A DNA stretch of 64,000 bases from Chlorogloea sp. CCALA 695 (GTDB lineage: Bacteria; Cyanobacteriota; Cyanobacteriia; Cyanobacteriales; Chroococcidiopsidaceae), in the NCBI RefSeq assembly GCF_003003885.1, contig NZ_PVWN01000003.1:1-64000 (forward strand), in the 5' to 3' direction. Below the pieces are notes generated by a model. The model searched no databases. It was not told the origin of the DNA and saw nothing but the letters and a program-made list of their open reading frames with translations. Below, piece after piece: positions 52,244 to 61,109 of the stretch; the stretch's first letter is position 1; each line of letters starts with the position of its first letter. A program made the position numbers and the translations under genes.

Positions 52244-53155
52244 ATGACTAATTCAGATCGGGGATACTTACTAACTGAGCAAGTTAATCCTCATAGTCAA
52301 AACTTAGACAAGCTAAGTTGTCTAGAAATTGTCGAGTTATTTAACCGCGAAGATGAAAAGGCGACTTCCGCCGTCGCCGCAGCAAAAATCCCCCTAGCGG
52401 AGGCTATCGAGCGTACGGCGGCGGCTTTAAGCAAAGGTGGGAGGTTATTTTACATTGGTGCGGGTACGAGCGGTAGATTGGGCGTATTAGATGCGGCGGA
52501 ATGTCCGCCAACTTTTTGCACTCCGCCAGAATTGGTACAAGGTATTATTGCGGGGGGTGCGGGGGCTTTGCTAAAGAGTTCTGAAGACTTGGAAGATCGC
52601 GCCGAAGATGGTGCAAGTGCGATCGCAGTGCATCAAATTACCCAACTAGATGTAGTAGTAGGAATTACCGCCGGAGGAACTACACCTTATGTACACGGCG
52701 CTTTGCAAGCGGCAAGGCAAAGCGGCGCAACTACTATTTTTATCGCTTGCGTACCTGTAGAACAAGTAAGTATCCCCGTAGATATTGACATTCGGCTCTT
52801 GACTGGTGCGGAAATTGTTGCAGGTTCTACACGGCTTAAAGCTGGTACGGCGACAAAACTTGCCTTAAATATTTTATCTACAGGGGTAATGGTAAAGCTA
52901 GGCAAAGTTTACGGCAACCGGATGATTGATGTAGCAGTAACTAATAAAAAATTACGCGATCGCGCAATCAGAATGCTACAAGATTTAACGACCTTAAACC
53001 CTGAACAAGCAGATTTATTGCTCGAACAAAGCGGTAAATCGGTCAAACTTGCTCTAGCTATGCACTGGACGGGTTTAGACAAAGAAGCAAGCGCTCGCTT
53101 ATTATCTACACATCAGGGCAATTTAAGAGCCGCAGTAGAAAGGGGTAATGGGTAA
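52244..53155 (+). CDS. murQ: N-acetylmuramic acid 6-phosphate etherase
   Basis: 303 residues with a SIS (sugar isomerase) fold. It splits the lactyl ether of MurNAc-6-phosphate to give GlcNAc-6-phosphate and D-lactate during wall recycling. Motifs: LFYIGAGTSGRLGVLDAAEC, PELVQGIIAGG, EDGASAI, VVGITAGGTTPYV, and EIVAGSTRLKAGTATKLALN. The ATG follows the DUF3110 stop directly. The last codons (GNG) and the stop are made from a heptad repeat that continues downstream, so the C-terminus may have been remodelled by that repeat. Confidence 0.95.
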   Translation: MTNSDRGYLLTEQVNPHSQNLDKLSCLEIVELFNREDEKATSAVAAAKIPLAEAIERTAAALSKGGRLFYIGAGTSGRLGVLDAAECPPTFCTPPELVQGIIAGGAGALLKSSEDLEDRAEDGASAIAVHQITQLDVVVGITAGGTTPYVHGALQAARQSGATTIFIACVPVEQVSIPVDIDIRLLTGAEIVAGSTRLKAGTATKLALNILSTGVMVKLGKVYGNRMIDVAVTNKKLRDRAIRMLQDLTTLNPEQADLLLEQSGKSVKLALAMHWTGLDKEASARLLSTHQGNLRAAVERGNG

Positions 53156-53178
53156 TTGGTAATGGGTAATTGGTAATT
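53143..53178 (+). repeat. Short tandem repeat GGGTAAT/TGGTAAT
   Basis: About five heptad units of GGGTAAT or TGGTAAT run through the end and stop codon of murQ. Heptad repeats of this type are a known class in cyanobacteria. Confidence 0.8.
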
Positions 53179-53187
53179 CCCACTTCT

Positions 53188-54363
53188 TTAGGCAATACTG
53201 CCGCGTTTTCGGGCTTCTTTGTAGGAAATCGCTACATTTTGTAACCCGGCTTTAATCATTTGCTGTTCTAACAGCGCAAAGAAACTCGCGCGATCGCCTC
53301 CTCGTACTACTGCCTGATTGTGCGCCTCAGCCAGTGCTACGGGGTAGCCATAGCCTTTTTGCACCTGTGCCAACATCAAGCCCAAAGATTGCTCTAAAAG
53401 TACCGAATCTTCAGCTACCCAAGCTGGTAATTCAATTCGAGCGATTTCTGTACCGACATGGACGTAGCAAAAGTAAATACTATGAGTATTGTAAGATTCA
53501 GTAATTCGCGCCGAACTTCGCCAAAAAGCGCTACGTTGCCCAGGTTTTAGCTCAATTGTCCACAATGCCGCGTCTTTAAGCGGTTCTAATACCTGACAAG
53601 GCAGTTTTTCTAATTGATTAGGACAATAGGTAATACAATCGGGGTTTTCATGAATGCAGGCTTGCAAGCGTAAAAAGTTGAGAGCTTCCCCGCTTCTTGT
53701 GGCGCTAAGATAACCCATAATTGGAATGCCAAATTCCTGCATCCGATCCCAAGCATCAATAATTGGTGGCAAAATGCGATCGCGCGCTTCGTGAGGTAAT
53801 TGTTCTAAAAACCAGTAAATCAACGATCCATCAACCATTGCCAATGTTGGCACAGACATCGGCGCATTTCCGGCTAATTCTGCCAAAACTACGGTTTCTG
53901 AAGCGGTACGTTTGTAACCCATCCATTCCTCAGTCCGAATTCCCCATTGCCTTGACACATACAAGTCTTCGGGGCGATAAAATACTTCAGGCAAACTATC
54001 TAATAATGGCTGGCGATTTTGCCCGTAGTGCAGCATGACTCTACCAATATTTAGCAGATAGCAATAGGCAATTTCGTGATGGTTGGGGGCAATTTGCGAA
54101 CCATCAGTCGCAATTACTGTATGCACTTTTGGCGGTACAGGTAAATCAATACAGGTATTGAGGGGTTCTACGGGAGTAGCTGCATTAAATAATATGCGAT
54201 CGCGCCATTGTTTTTGTTTTTCTACTAAAGCCGCCTGTTGCGCGTAGGCAGCGGTGAGTAATTGCTGCGCCAACTTTCTACGCTGAATACCCGCCGCCGC
54301 TTCCAACGTTAGGTGCTGGCTAATGCCTTGCATCGAATTTGCTAGTTTTGTAAGGTCAAGCAT
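53188..54363 (-). CDS. NurA-domain nuclease
   Basis: 391 residues. The NurA domain begins at VIATDGSQIAPNHHEIAYCY (catalytic aspartate in ATDGSQ), followed by LAMVDGSLIYWFLEQL (second aspartate) and later the HVGTEIARIELPAWVAED block and a C-terminal YPVALAEAHNQAVV with histidine. NurA is a 5'-to-3' nuclease that works with the HerA helicase in DNA end processing. No herA homologue is adjacent here. An N-terminal helical region of about 75 residues precedes the domain. Confidence 0.9.
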   Translation of the reverse strand: MLDLTKLANSMQGISQHLTLEAAAGIQRRKLAQQLLTAAYAQQAALVEKQKQWRDRILFNAATPVEPLNTCIDLPVPPKVHTVIATDGSQIAPNHHEIAYCYLLNIGRVMLHYGQNRQPLLDSLPEVFYRPEDLYVSRQWGIRTEEWMGYKRTASETVVLAELAGNAPMSVPTLAMVDGSLIYWFLEQLPHEARDRILPPIIDAWDRMQEFGIPIMGYLSATRSGEALNFLRLQACIHENPDCITYCPNQLEKLPCQVLEPLKDAALWTIELKPGQRSAFWRSSARITESYNTHSIYFCYVHVGTEIARIELPAWVAEDSVLLEQSLGLMLAQVQKGYGYPVALAEAHNQAVVRGGDRASFFALLEQQMIKAGLQNVAISYKEARKRGSIA

Positions 54364-54391
54364 AGGTAGCCAATAGCCCGTGTGTTCAACG

Positions 54392-55165
54392 TTAGCAGAT
54401 AGGAAAGTTGGTTTGCGTAAAGTCCGATAGCGATATTAGCTCAATGCCGGAGGTTTGACGGGCTTGTTCTCGCTCGGATGCCACATTGTATCCCCAGTCG
54501 GCTAAATAAAGCTTTACGGCGGCAAGAATAGGCTGTTGTTGGACTACTTGTAGTGTTTTTAGCCGATCTTCTACAAACCATATTACTTTAGTTTCTGCCA
54601 TTAACTCTGTTAAAATTTGGTGCTTAGGACGCTTGGATTCTTTACCGATAATGCAGTGTTCAGGTATTTCTACTCCTTGCTGTTGCAACAACTGACGCAC
54701 AAAGCGCCCTTCTTTAGTTGTAATAATCATTATATGTATGTTGCGATCGCTCACATTTTGCATTTTTTCCACTACACCGGGGTAAAATCGATGCAAATTC
54801 AACCAGCTTTCTAAATCGGTACTAATCCACTCATCGCGGATTTGGTCAAGTTTTAAGGCAATATCTGCGGCAATTAATTTGTCTTTTTGCAGGCATAATT
54901 GAGAAATTTCTCCCCATTGATGTAATATTTCCTGTTCAGAAATTCCCTCTACCAAAGCTTTAATTAGTATTGGCATTTCCCAGCCTGTTTCGATTACAGG
55001 TCTTAACCTATAGAAACTAGCAGCTATTTCTGCTGATGGCGTGTCGCTACTAGGCGACCATATTTGGCAGTAAGTACGCCAAGCCGTTTCAAAATATTCT
55101 TTCAGCCCATCACAAACTACACCGTCAAAGTCCAGGGCTAAAATGCTAGAAGTATCTACCTTCAT
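54392..55165 (-). CDS. HAD-family hydrolase
   Basis: 257 residues. Motif I LALDFDGVVCDGLKEY (Asp nucleophile and Asp+2), motif II IMIITTKEGRF, and motif III/IV KHQILTELMAETKVIWFVEDR with the acidic pair. A helical cap of about 100 residues lies between I and II. It probably dephosphorylates a small metabolite; the substrate is unknown. It is 28 bp upstream of the NurA gene on the same strand. Confidence 0.88.
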   Translation of the reverse strand: MKVDTSSILALDFDGVVCDGLKEYFETAWRTYCQIWSPSSDTPSAEIAASFYRLRPVIETGWEMPILIKALVEGISEQEILHQWGEISQLCLQKDKLIAADIALKLDQIRDEWISTDLESWLNLHRFYPGVVEKMQNVSDRNIHIMIITTKEGRFVRQLLQQQGVEIPEHCIIGKESKRPKHQILTELMAETKVIWFVEDRLKTLQVVQQQPILAAVKLYLADWGYNVASEREQARQTSGIELISLSDFTQTNFPIC

Positions 55166-55216
55166 TAGTTTTGGTGCAATAAATTTTTATCTATCATTGC
55201 ACGCAATTTAGTTTAA

Positions 55217-55288
55217 CTGGGGTGCTAGGATTCGAACCTAGGAATGCCGGGACCAAAACCCGGTGCCTTACCACTTGGCGACACCCCA
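55217..55288 (-). tRNA. trnQ-UUG: tRNA-Gln (anticodon UUG)
   Basis: Minus strand, 72 bases. Acceptor stem TGGGGTG / CACCCCA with discriminator G; D-arm CGCCAAGTGGTAAGGC; anticodon stem CCGGG / CCCGG around TTTTGGT, giving UUG; T-arm CCTAG-GTTCGAATC-CTAG. CCA is not encoded. Sequence matches the glutamine tRNA pattern (T1-A72 pair). Confidence 0.97.
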
Positions 55289-55374
55289 TTGATTTCACCT
55301 TAGCCATTCTAACAGGCATCTGTAGGAAACTGTCAAGGATGATTGAAAATTAATTTGCTAAATAAACAAAAAAG

Positions 55375-55965
55375 TTAACTTTTCCAGTCATATTCCATAT
55401 ATTCAGCCGTTTTTATAGCTTCCTCTTTGCCTAAGAGTTTGGCAACAACATAGAGAGACATATCGATTCCGGCAGAGATTCCGGCAGATAGGATTATTTT
55501 GCCATTATCTACAAAGCGATCGCCTGCTCTAATTTCCGTATTAGGAGCAACTTCTTTGAGTAAATCTATAGCCAAGTGATGAGTAGTTGCAGCTAAGTTT
55601 TCTAGTAACCCAGCTTTAGCGAGTAGTAAAGCTCCCGTACACACAGATAGTAATAATTCTGAGTGTAAATAACTTTGTCTGATCCAGTCAATCAAAACAA
55701 AGTTGTGCATCTGTTGGCGCGTACCAAAACCACCGGGTACTAACAAAATATCTGACGGCGGACAGTTTGCGATCGCGTATTGTGGGTTAATGCTTAATTT
55801 ATTGCGAGCAAGTATTGGTTTTGAATGTTCGGCAACTGTATAAACGTTAAACGGTTGAGAATTATTCTGTTTACCTGTAACTCCAAATACCTCATAAGGC
55901 CCGCAAAAGTCGAGAATTTCTACATCATCAAATATCAAAATCGCCACATTTCTACTTTGAATCAT
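55375..55965 (-). CDS. DJ-1/PfpI family protein
   Basis: 196 residues, glutamine-amidotransferase-like fold. VAILIFDDVEILDFCGPYEV is the typical N-terminus, DILLVPGGFGTRQQM the oxyanion loop, and LLLSVCTGALLLAKAGLL carries the nucleophile cysteine. TTHHLAIDLLKEV provides the histidine, and SAGISAGIDMSLYVVAKL ends the domain. Family members act as chaperones, deglycases, hydratases or, when fused, as transcription factors. No DNA-binding domain is present here. Confidence 0.92.
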   Translation of the reverse strand: MIQSRNVAILIFDDVEILDFCGPYEVFGVTGKQNNSQPFNVYTVAEHSKPILARNKLSINPQYAIANCPPSDILLVPGGFGTRQQMHNFVLIDWIRQSYLHSELLLSVCTGALLLAKAGLLENLAATTHHLAIDLLKEVAPNTEIRAGDRFVDNGKIILSAGISAGIDMSLYVVAKLLGKEEAIKTAEYMEYDWKS

Positions 55966-56108
55966 AACCTTGCCGATTTAAAGGTATAACTAGAACAGAA
56001 CTTTATTGTTAGCTTTTAAAACGTTATTGTTTCCGTAATTGTCCCCTATTTCATTGTTTATGTAACTATAAAAGTAATACATCTATTCTATTTTTGAGCA
56101 TTAAAACT

Positions 56109-56930
56109 ATGATCTTTGATAAGTTTAAATTTGGTTCTCTACTTACAGGAAGCATTGTTTTATTAGTTGTGGCAATTATTTTCAAACCATTTACAATCGT
56201 AAATGCTGGGGAACGAGGGGTAATGTTACAATTTGGCAAAGTTCAAGACAACGTCTTAGATGAGGGGATTCATCCAATAATCCCTATTATTACGCAAGTA
56301 AAACGTCTTAGCGTCCGCGTTCAACAAAATAGTTTTAAGGCGGATGCAGCTTCTAAAGATTTACAAAAAGTTTCTACCCAACTTGCAGTAAATTGGCATA
56401 TTGATGCAAGGCAAGTTAATAAAGTTTTTCAGCGAATTGGCGACCAAGAGGAGATAATTAGTAGAATTATTACCCCCGCAGTTTCGGAAGTATTGAAAGC
56501 CGCTACTGCCAACAAAACCGCGGAAGAAATTATTACCAAACGCAACGATTTGAAACAAGAAATAGATAATAATCTCAAAAATCGGTTAGCTAATTATGGC
56601 GTACTGATTGATGATGTTTCTTTAGTTGATTTCACTTTTTCACCAGAATTTAGTAAAGCTATTGAATCCAAACAAATAGCCGAACAAGAAGCCAAGCAAG
56701 CAGAATTTATCGCTCTCAAAGCCGCCAAGGAAGCGGTAGGCGAAGTAAACCGCGCTAAAGGACAAGCCGAAGCGCAAAGATTGCAAAGACAAACTTTAAC
56801 CAAAGAATTGCTGCAAAAACAAGCAATTGAAAAATGGGATGGGCGCTTTCCTACCGTAATGGCTGGTGATGGCGCATTACCCTTAATAAACCTCGATGCT
56901 GCTACTTTGTCTACGCCAAAATCTAAGTAG
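56109..56930 (+). CDS. Prohibitin/SPFH-domain membrane protein
   Basis: 273 residues from the ATG at 56109; a TTG at 56094 is a weaker alternative. An N-terminal membrane helix (LLTGSIVLLVVAIIF) is followed by the SPFH domain (VNAGERGVMLQFGKVQDNVL, then EGIHPIIPIITQVKRLSVRV) and a coiled-coil with repeated glutamate and alanine (IAEQEAKQAEFIALKAAKEA). Prohibitins form large ring complexes that organise membranes and modulate proteases such as FtsH. The 3' end overlaps mnmH by eight bases. Confidence 0.92.
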   Translation: MIFDKFKFGSLLTGSIVLLVVAIIFKPFTIVNAGERGVMLQFGKVQDNVLDEGIHPIIPIITQVKRLSVRVQQNSFKADAASKDLQKVSTQLAVNWHIDARQVNKVFQRIGDQEEIISRIITPAVSEVLKAATANKTAEEIITKRNDLKQEIDNNLKNRLANYGVLIDDVSLVDFTFSPEFSKAIESKQIAEQEAKQAEFIALKAAKEAVGEVNRAKGQAEAQRLQRQTLTKELLQKQAIEKWDGRFPTVMAGDGALPLINLDAATLSTPKSK

Positions 56931-57981
56931 ATAATTGAGTTAAAGAGTATAGTAAGTTTTCAGTAGTGCGATCGCTAAGTTCTTCTATGTTCAAAGTTCG
57001 TTCTACTTTAGCAAAATCTCGCTCTATAGATTGGGTGTAACTGGGATCGTAATGACATTGCAATAAGTCTTGAACAAACTCTTGCCATAGTCCACCATCA
57101 ATTAGCTGCTCCCATTGATTTATTTTATCTTTACCGTAACGAGGTTTAAGTAGTTGCAATTTAGCTTTGAGGATTTCAGGATTATCGACTAAGTGCGGAT
57201 AGGTTGCTAATAAAAACTGCACTCTAGCTTTTAATGGTAATTGAATCTCTGTGCAACTTGCTTGTTTCATTTTCTGCCATAAAGACGGCGGTAAATGAAC
57301 TTGTCCAATCTTGTTACTTTCTGATTCTACCCACACTGGTAAACTCGGATTAAAACTTTGCAATTGTTGCAGCAGTAAAGACTCAAATTGTTTTTGTGTT
57401 GGCTGAGAAAGAGCTTTATTTGTCCATTCTTCCCCCAAAAGCGAACCGCGATGATTGGCCAAAGCTTCTAAATCGAGAACTTGTTGACTTGTGCGTTGAC
57501 TCAATTGCTGCAAAATATGGGTTTTGCCTGTACCTGTAAGTCCGCAGAGTATCTTATAGGTAAATTGGGTAGGTAATTGTTCTAACTGCTGACGCACATA
57601 AGCGCGGTAAGTTTTATAACCGCCTTCGAGAACGGTAACTTGCCAGCCAACTTGTGATAATACTAGCGCCATGCTATTAGATCGCTGTCCACCACGCCAA
57701 CAGTAAACCAAGGGGCGATAGTTTTTATCTTTTGATTCGAAATGGTCAATTAAGTGTTGAGATAGATTGGAGGCGACTAGAGCCGCTCCTTTTTTTCGGG
57801 CAGTAAAAGGCGATTGCTTGTAAATTGTGCCAACTTCCGCCCGTTCTAAGTTACTCAAAACGGGCAAATTTATCGACCCCGGAATACAATCTTCGGCAAA
57901 TTCGGCGGGGGAGCGAACATCAATAATTTCGCTGTAAGTTTCTGTCCAAGGCTGTTTAGTAAAGTTAGGAGAAGGCGGCAT
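56923..57981 (-). CDS. mnmH: tRNA 2-selenouridine/geranyl-2-thiouridine synthase
   Basis: 352 residues. The N-terminal rhodanese domain (IIDVRSPAEFAEDCIPGSIN) has the catalytic cysteine in VYCWRGGQRS (Cys94). The C-terminal part is a P-loop domain (LCGLTGTGKT, residues 145-154) followed by VLDLEALANHRGSLLG. This pairing is diagnostic of MnmH/SelU, which modifies the wobble uridine of tRNAs for Lys, Glu and Gln. It lies about 1.7 kb from a tRNA-Gln(UUG), one of its substrates, although that proximity may be chance. No selD is present here. Confidence 0.95.
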   Translation of the reverse strand: MPPSPNFTKQPWTETYSEIIDVRSPAEFAEDCIPGSINLPVLSNLERAEVGTIYKQSPFTARKKGAALVASNLSQHLIDHFESKDKNYRPLVYCWRGGQRSNSMALVLSQVGWQVTVLEGGYKTYRAYVRQQLEQLPTQFTYKILCGLTGTGKTHILQQLSQRTSQQVLDLEALANHRGSLLGEEWTNKALSQPTQKQFESLLLQQLQSFNPSLPVWVESESNKIGQVHLPPSLWQKMKQASCTEIQLPLKARVQFLLATYPHLVDNPEILKAKLQLLKPRYGKDKINQWEQLIDGGLWQEFVQDLLQCHYDPSYTQSIERDFAKVERTLNIEELSDRTTENLLYSLTQLST

Positions 57982-58079
57982 TTACAATCAAGTTCTAGGT
58001 TTCTTGATTGTGACACTCAAAAGACTTTAAATGACTCGCACTTAGAAGACGTTTTCAAACATCCTCTAAGCAGCGAATA

Positions 58080-59213
58080 TTAGCTATGAACCATTAAAAA
58101 TTGACCGTTACCATTATATTCACCGTCACAACTAGCAAAGTTGCAAACAAACCACATCAAATAAAACCGCCAAATCCGGCGAAACTTAGCATAATCCATA
58201 CCGTAATCTAAATGTTTGACGGTTGCTTGATTGTTATCAAAATTAGTTAGCCAAGTAGCAAAGGTTTTAGAGTAATTAGAACCATTTAGATACCATTTGT
58301 TAATAGTTTTGAGATGTTGATTGTGGCTAGGGACTGCGTCGTAATTCCAAAACCTACCGTGAGGGAAAATGTATTGATGAGTGTAAACACTAGATATATG
58401 ATTGGGTGTGCGGACGGTAATTATATGAATGAAAACTTTACCATTATCTTTTAGAAATGAAGCTAATTTTTTAAAAGCGTTTGTTAAGTTGCCCACATGA
58501 CAAAAAACCCCAATTGAGAGAATTTTATCAAACTTTGTTTCAAAGATTGCATCGTTCAAGTCGCCTTCGTGTAAAGTAAATCTATCCGAACTAAGATAGC
58601 TTACGGGATCAAGCTTTTTGTGGCGAATATATTCACATTGTTCGTGACTTAAATTTAGACCTGTAAACTTAACGTTAGGAAACTTAGACAAAATGTAATT
58701 AGGAACACACCCCCAACCGCAGCCAAAATCTAAAATATTATCTCCATCTTGAATGTCTAATTTCTCAATCACATCCTCAATCATCATCATTTGAGCTTGC
58801 TCAAGATTTAATGCTCCCTTTTCCCATAATCCCATACTGTATTTAGGATAAATAAGCGGATAATCCCCCAGCATTTGATTTAACATTGTTTGCGGTAAGT
58901 CGTACTGAACCTTCATTAAATCTTTTGAACCTTCTGCAAGATGTTCTGTTTCGTTTAATACCCATTCGTAAGGTGCGAGTAGTGAGGGAAAATACTGAAA
59001 CATGACTGGCATACAAGTATTAAAAAGGCTCTGGATCACATAATCGGGAGCTTCTAATCCGTTGATATAAGCCTCTGCTACTGCCATTTGTAAGGTGTTA
59101 GCAATTTCAACAGCCCCACGAGTTAAGTGATATGCTAATGGGCTTTTAAGGTTGACATCTCCTACTAGCGGAATATGTTTTTGGATGTCTTGCGGCATAC
59201 TGCGGTTAGTCAT
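58080..59213 (-). CDS. CFA-synthase-like SAM methyltransferase
   Basis: 377 residues. Residues 1-140 form a helical domain (YHLTRGAVEIANTLQMAVAE). The methyltransferase core reads YSMGLWEKGALNLEQAQMMM, NILDFGCGWGCVPNYILSKF, FTGLNLSHEQCEYI and FDKILSIGVFCHVG. The arrangement matches the cyclopropane-fatty-acid synthase and coclaurine-N-methyltransferase group. Likely acts on a lipid or small amine; the substrate is unknown. It stands alone. Confidence 0.88.
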   Translation of the reverse strand: MTNRSMPQDIQKHIPLVGDVNLKSPLAYHLTRGAVEIANTLQMAVAEAYINGLEAPDYVIQSLFNTCMPVMFQYFPSLLAPYEWVLNETEHLAEGSKDLMKVQYDLPQTMLNQMLGDYPLIYPKYSMGLWEKGALNLEQAQMMMIEDVIEKLDIQDGDNILDFGCGWGCVPNYILSKFPNVKFTGLNLSHEQCEYIRHKKLDPVSYLSSDRFTLHEGDLNDAIFETKFDKILSIGVFCHVGNLTNAFKKLASFLKDNGKVFIHIITVRTPNHISSVYTHQYIFPHGRFWNYDAVPSHNQHLKTINKWYLNGSNYSKTFATWLTNFDNNQATVKHLDYGMDYAKFRRIWRFYLMWFVCNFASCDGEYNGNGQFLMVHS

Positions 59214-59542
59214 CTTTTATCCCTTTAATATTAAAAAGCTTGTGATATCTAATAACAGTAAGCCATAACAAAATAGTAAGTTATCTATTTAGTGAAAGTT
59301 TATATAGCTACATAGAGGGGACACCACATTGCAACATCTCTTTGCCAAAATTCATACATATAATTAGTAACGTCGAATTTTTGAATGGGTTAAAACTCTA
59401 AAAATCAATGTTCAATTGTTGAATTATGCTGGATTTCAAAGCATGAGAGGAACTGCTTATATATTTAGATGCTATGGATAATTAGTTATTAGTATAAGTA
59501 TTGCGGCGCGATCGCACGGCAACACTCAGATAATATAAAACT
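59214..59542. other. Intergenic stretch with a degenerate palindrome
   Basis: 329 bp between divergent genes. A decayed copy of the AGAGACGTTGC repeat (59323-59342, ending GCAACATCTCT) is recognisable. No gene or clear promoter is seen. Confidence 0.45.
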
Positions 59543-59956
59543 ATGGTACAAATCTCTAAAACGGTAATTATTCCCGATGACCAACTTGAATTAAGCGCAA
59601 TTCGTTCTCAAGGTGCTGGCGGTCAAAATGTCAACAAAGTAGCAACGGCGATTCATCTCCGGTTTGACATTAAGGCTTCTTCGTTGCCCAACTATTATAA
59701 AGACATACTATTGCAATTGAGCGATCGCCGAATTACAAAAGATGGGGTAGTTGTAATTAAAGCCCAAGAACACCGCAGCCAAGAACAGAACCGAGAGGAA
59801 GCAATAAAAAGACTGCAAGAGTTGGTTAGAAGCGCCATTATCGTACCCAAACTCCGCAAAGCCAGTCAACCGTCGCGTAACTCCCAAAAAAGGCGGCTAG
59901 ATAGTAAAACTAAGCGATCGCAAATTAAGGCAAATAGAGGAAATATTACTGAATAA
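59543..59956 (+). CDS. arfB: Alternative ribosome-rescue factor (peptidyl-tRNA hydrolase)
   Basis: 137 residues. The catalytic GGQ lies in RSQGAGGQNVNKVATAIHLR (residues 26-28), followed by the release-factor core. The basic tail (RKASQPSRNSQKRRLDSKTK) enters the empty mRNA channel of stalled ribosomes. It hydrolyses peptidyl-tRNA on non-stop complexes. Length and motif match ArfB (YaeJ) rather than RF1 or RF2. Confidence 0.94.
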   Translation: MVQISKTVIIPDDQLELSAIRSQGAGGQNVNKVATAIHLRFDIKASSLPNYYKDILLQLSDRRITKDGVVVIKAQEHRSQEQNREEAIKRLQELVRSAIIVPKLRKASQPSRNSQKRRLDSKTKRSQIKANRGNITE

Positions 59957-60080
59957 GTTGGATAGTCAGGGCAGAGTATTTTTGTTAACGTTGAAAAGCT
60001 ATCAATCGTACTGCTGATATGGGAGAAAAAGCTATTATTGCAGGAGCATTACTGACTTGCACTAAACAAAACATGGGTTT

Positions 60081-61109
60081 ATGAACGAAGAAGCTCGGCA
60101 GATTCACTCTTACTTTCGGGAACATTCATTACCGCTTCCTACAACTATTGCCGAGAGCATTGCTCAAATCAAAACCTTTGCGTTGCAAGAGTTTGACCGA
60201 GAAATTGTCCAAAAGCAGCTTTACTATCACACCCGCGATCATATAAACAATGTTCAGCGACGAGCAGACCAAATTTTTGAAGTAGTTTGTCCTTATTGGA
60301 GCGCATCAAATCAAATTACCGCAATTGACATCTCGCGGCGAAAATTGCTACTAGACCTATGTGCGGTTTCTCATGACATGGTGCAGGTGTTTATTGCTCC
60401 CACCCAAGCGCACGCTCCTAGGCGGCGACAACCGGGAGTAAGTGAAATGGCAACTATTGAGCAATTGCTAGATTATATTAATCAGTTGAACCAATTGCTA
60501 GAAGATGCTCCTAAAAGCCCAGCAAGATTGACTGACGAGGATATAGCAATTATTAGAGATGCGATTTCAGCAACAATTTGTGCCTATGATTCTACAGAGC
60601 AAGCAATTTATCAACCTGATCTTTATAACCCGAATAAATCCTTATCGCCTGTCGCTCGGATTCTTGCCCTAGCAGATATTGGGGCTTTGGGTATAGACGG
60701 AGTGGAGGTTTATCACCAAGAAGGAAGCCTGATTGTTTTAGAAGAAAACCTCGATTTGATTCCACTTATTTTGGATGGAACAATCTACTCTTTAAAATCG
60801 CACAACTTTGAGCTTTATCAAAATATTCAGAAACGCTTACTCAATCGATGCCGCTTTCAAGTAAACTTTGCTAAAAGTCGGGCTGCAAGGTTGGAGCGTG
60901 AAATTGCCGACTTTCCAGAAGGTGCAATTTCACCACTCCATGAAGTGTTTAAGTACCTAAACCCAACCGCAATTGCAGAAGTTGAAGCAAAGACACCAAC
61001 CGATGAAAGCGCAACTCTTGAAGTGCTACTACAATTTTTTGAATTTGAACGATACATCAACTTTAAGACGATTGCAAAAGATTCTTTAGTTCTTGCTCCC
61101 GATGATTAA
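60081..61109 (+). CDS. HD-domain phosphohydrolase-like protein
   Basis: 342 residues. A metal-binding HD pattern is visible: His50/His54 in YYHTRDHINNVQRRA, His98-Asp99 in DLCAVSHDMVQ, and Asp199 in ARILALADIGALG. HD proteins cleave phosphates of nucleotides or cyclic dinucleotides; here the specific substrate is unknown. The C-terminal 80 residues (RCRFQVNFAKSRAARLEREI) are an extra helical region. The start overlaps a 21-codon frame (60019-60084) by ATGA, which may be chance. It overlaps the convergent SulP gene by 47 bp at the 3' end. Confidence 0.72.
   Translation: MNEEARQIHSYFREHSLPLPTTIAESIAQIKTFALQEFDREIVQKQLYYHTRDHINNVQRRADQIFEVVCPYWSASNQITAIDISRRKLLLDLCAVSHDMVQVFIAPTQAHAPRRRQPGVSEMATIEQLLDYINQLNQLLEDAPKSPARLTDEDIAIIRDAISATICAYDSTEQAIYQPDLYNPNKSLSPVARILALADIGALGIDGVEVYHQEGSLIVLEENLDLIPLILDGTIYSLKSHNFELYQNIQKRLLNRCRFQVNFAKSRAARLEREIADFPEGAISPLHEVFKYLNPTAIAEVEAKTPTDESATLEVLLQFFEFERYINFKTIAKDSLVLAPDD

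Noticed and set aside
53143-53178. Possible CRISPR-like or origin iterons
   Set aside because: It is only a short heptad repeat of a kind known in cyanobacteria, with no spacers and no replication genes.
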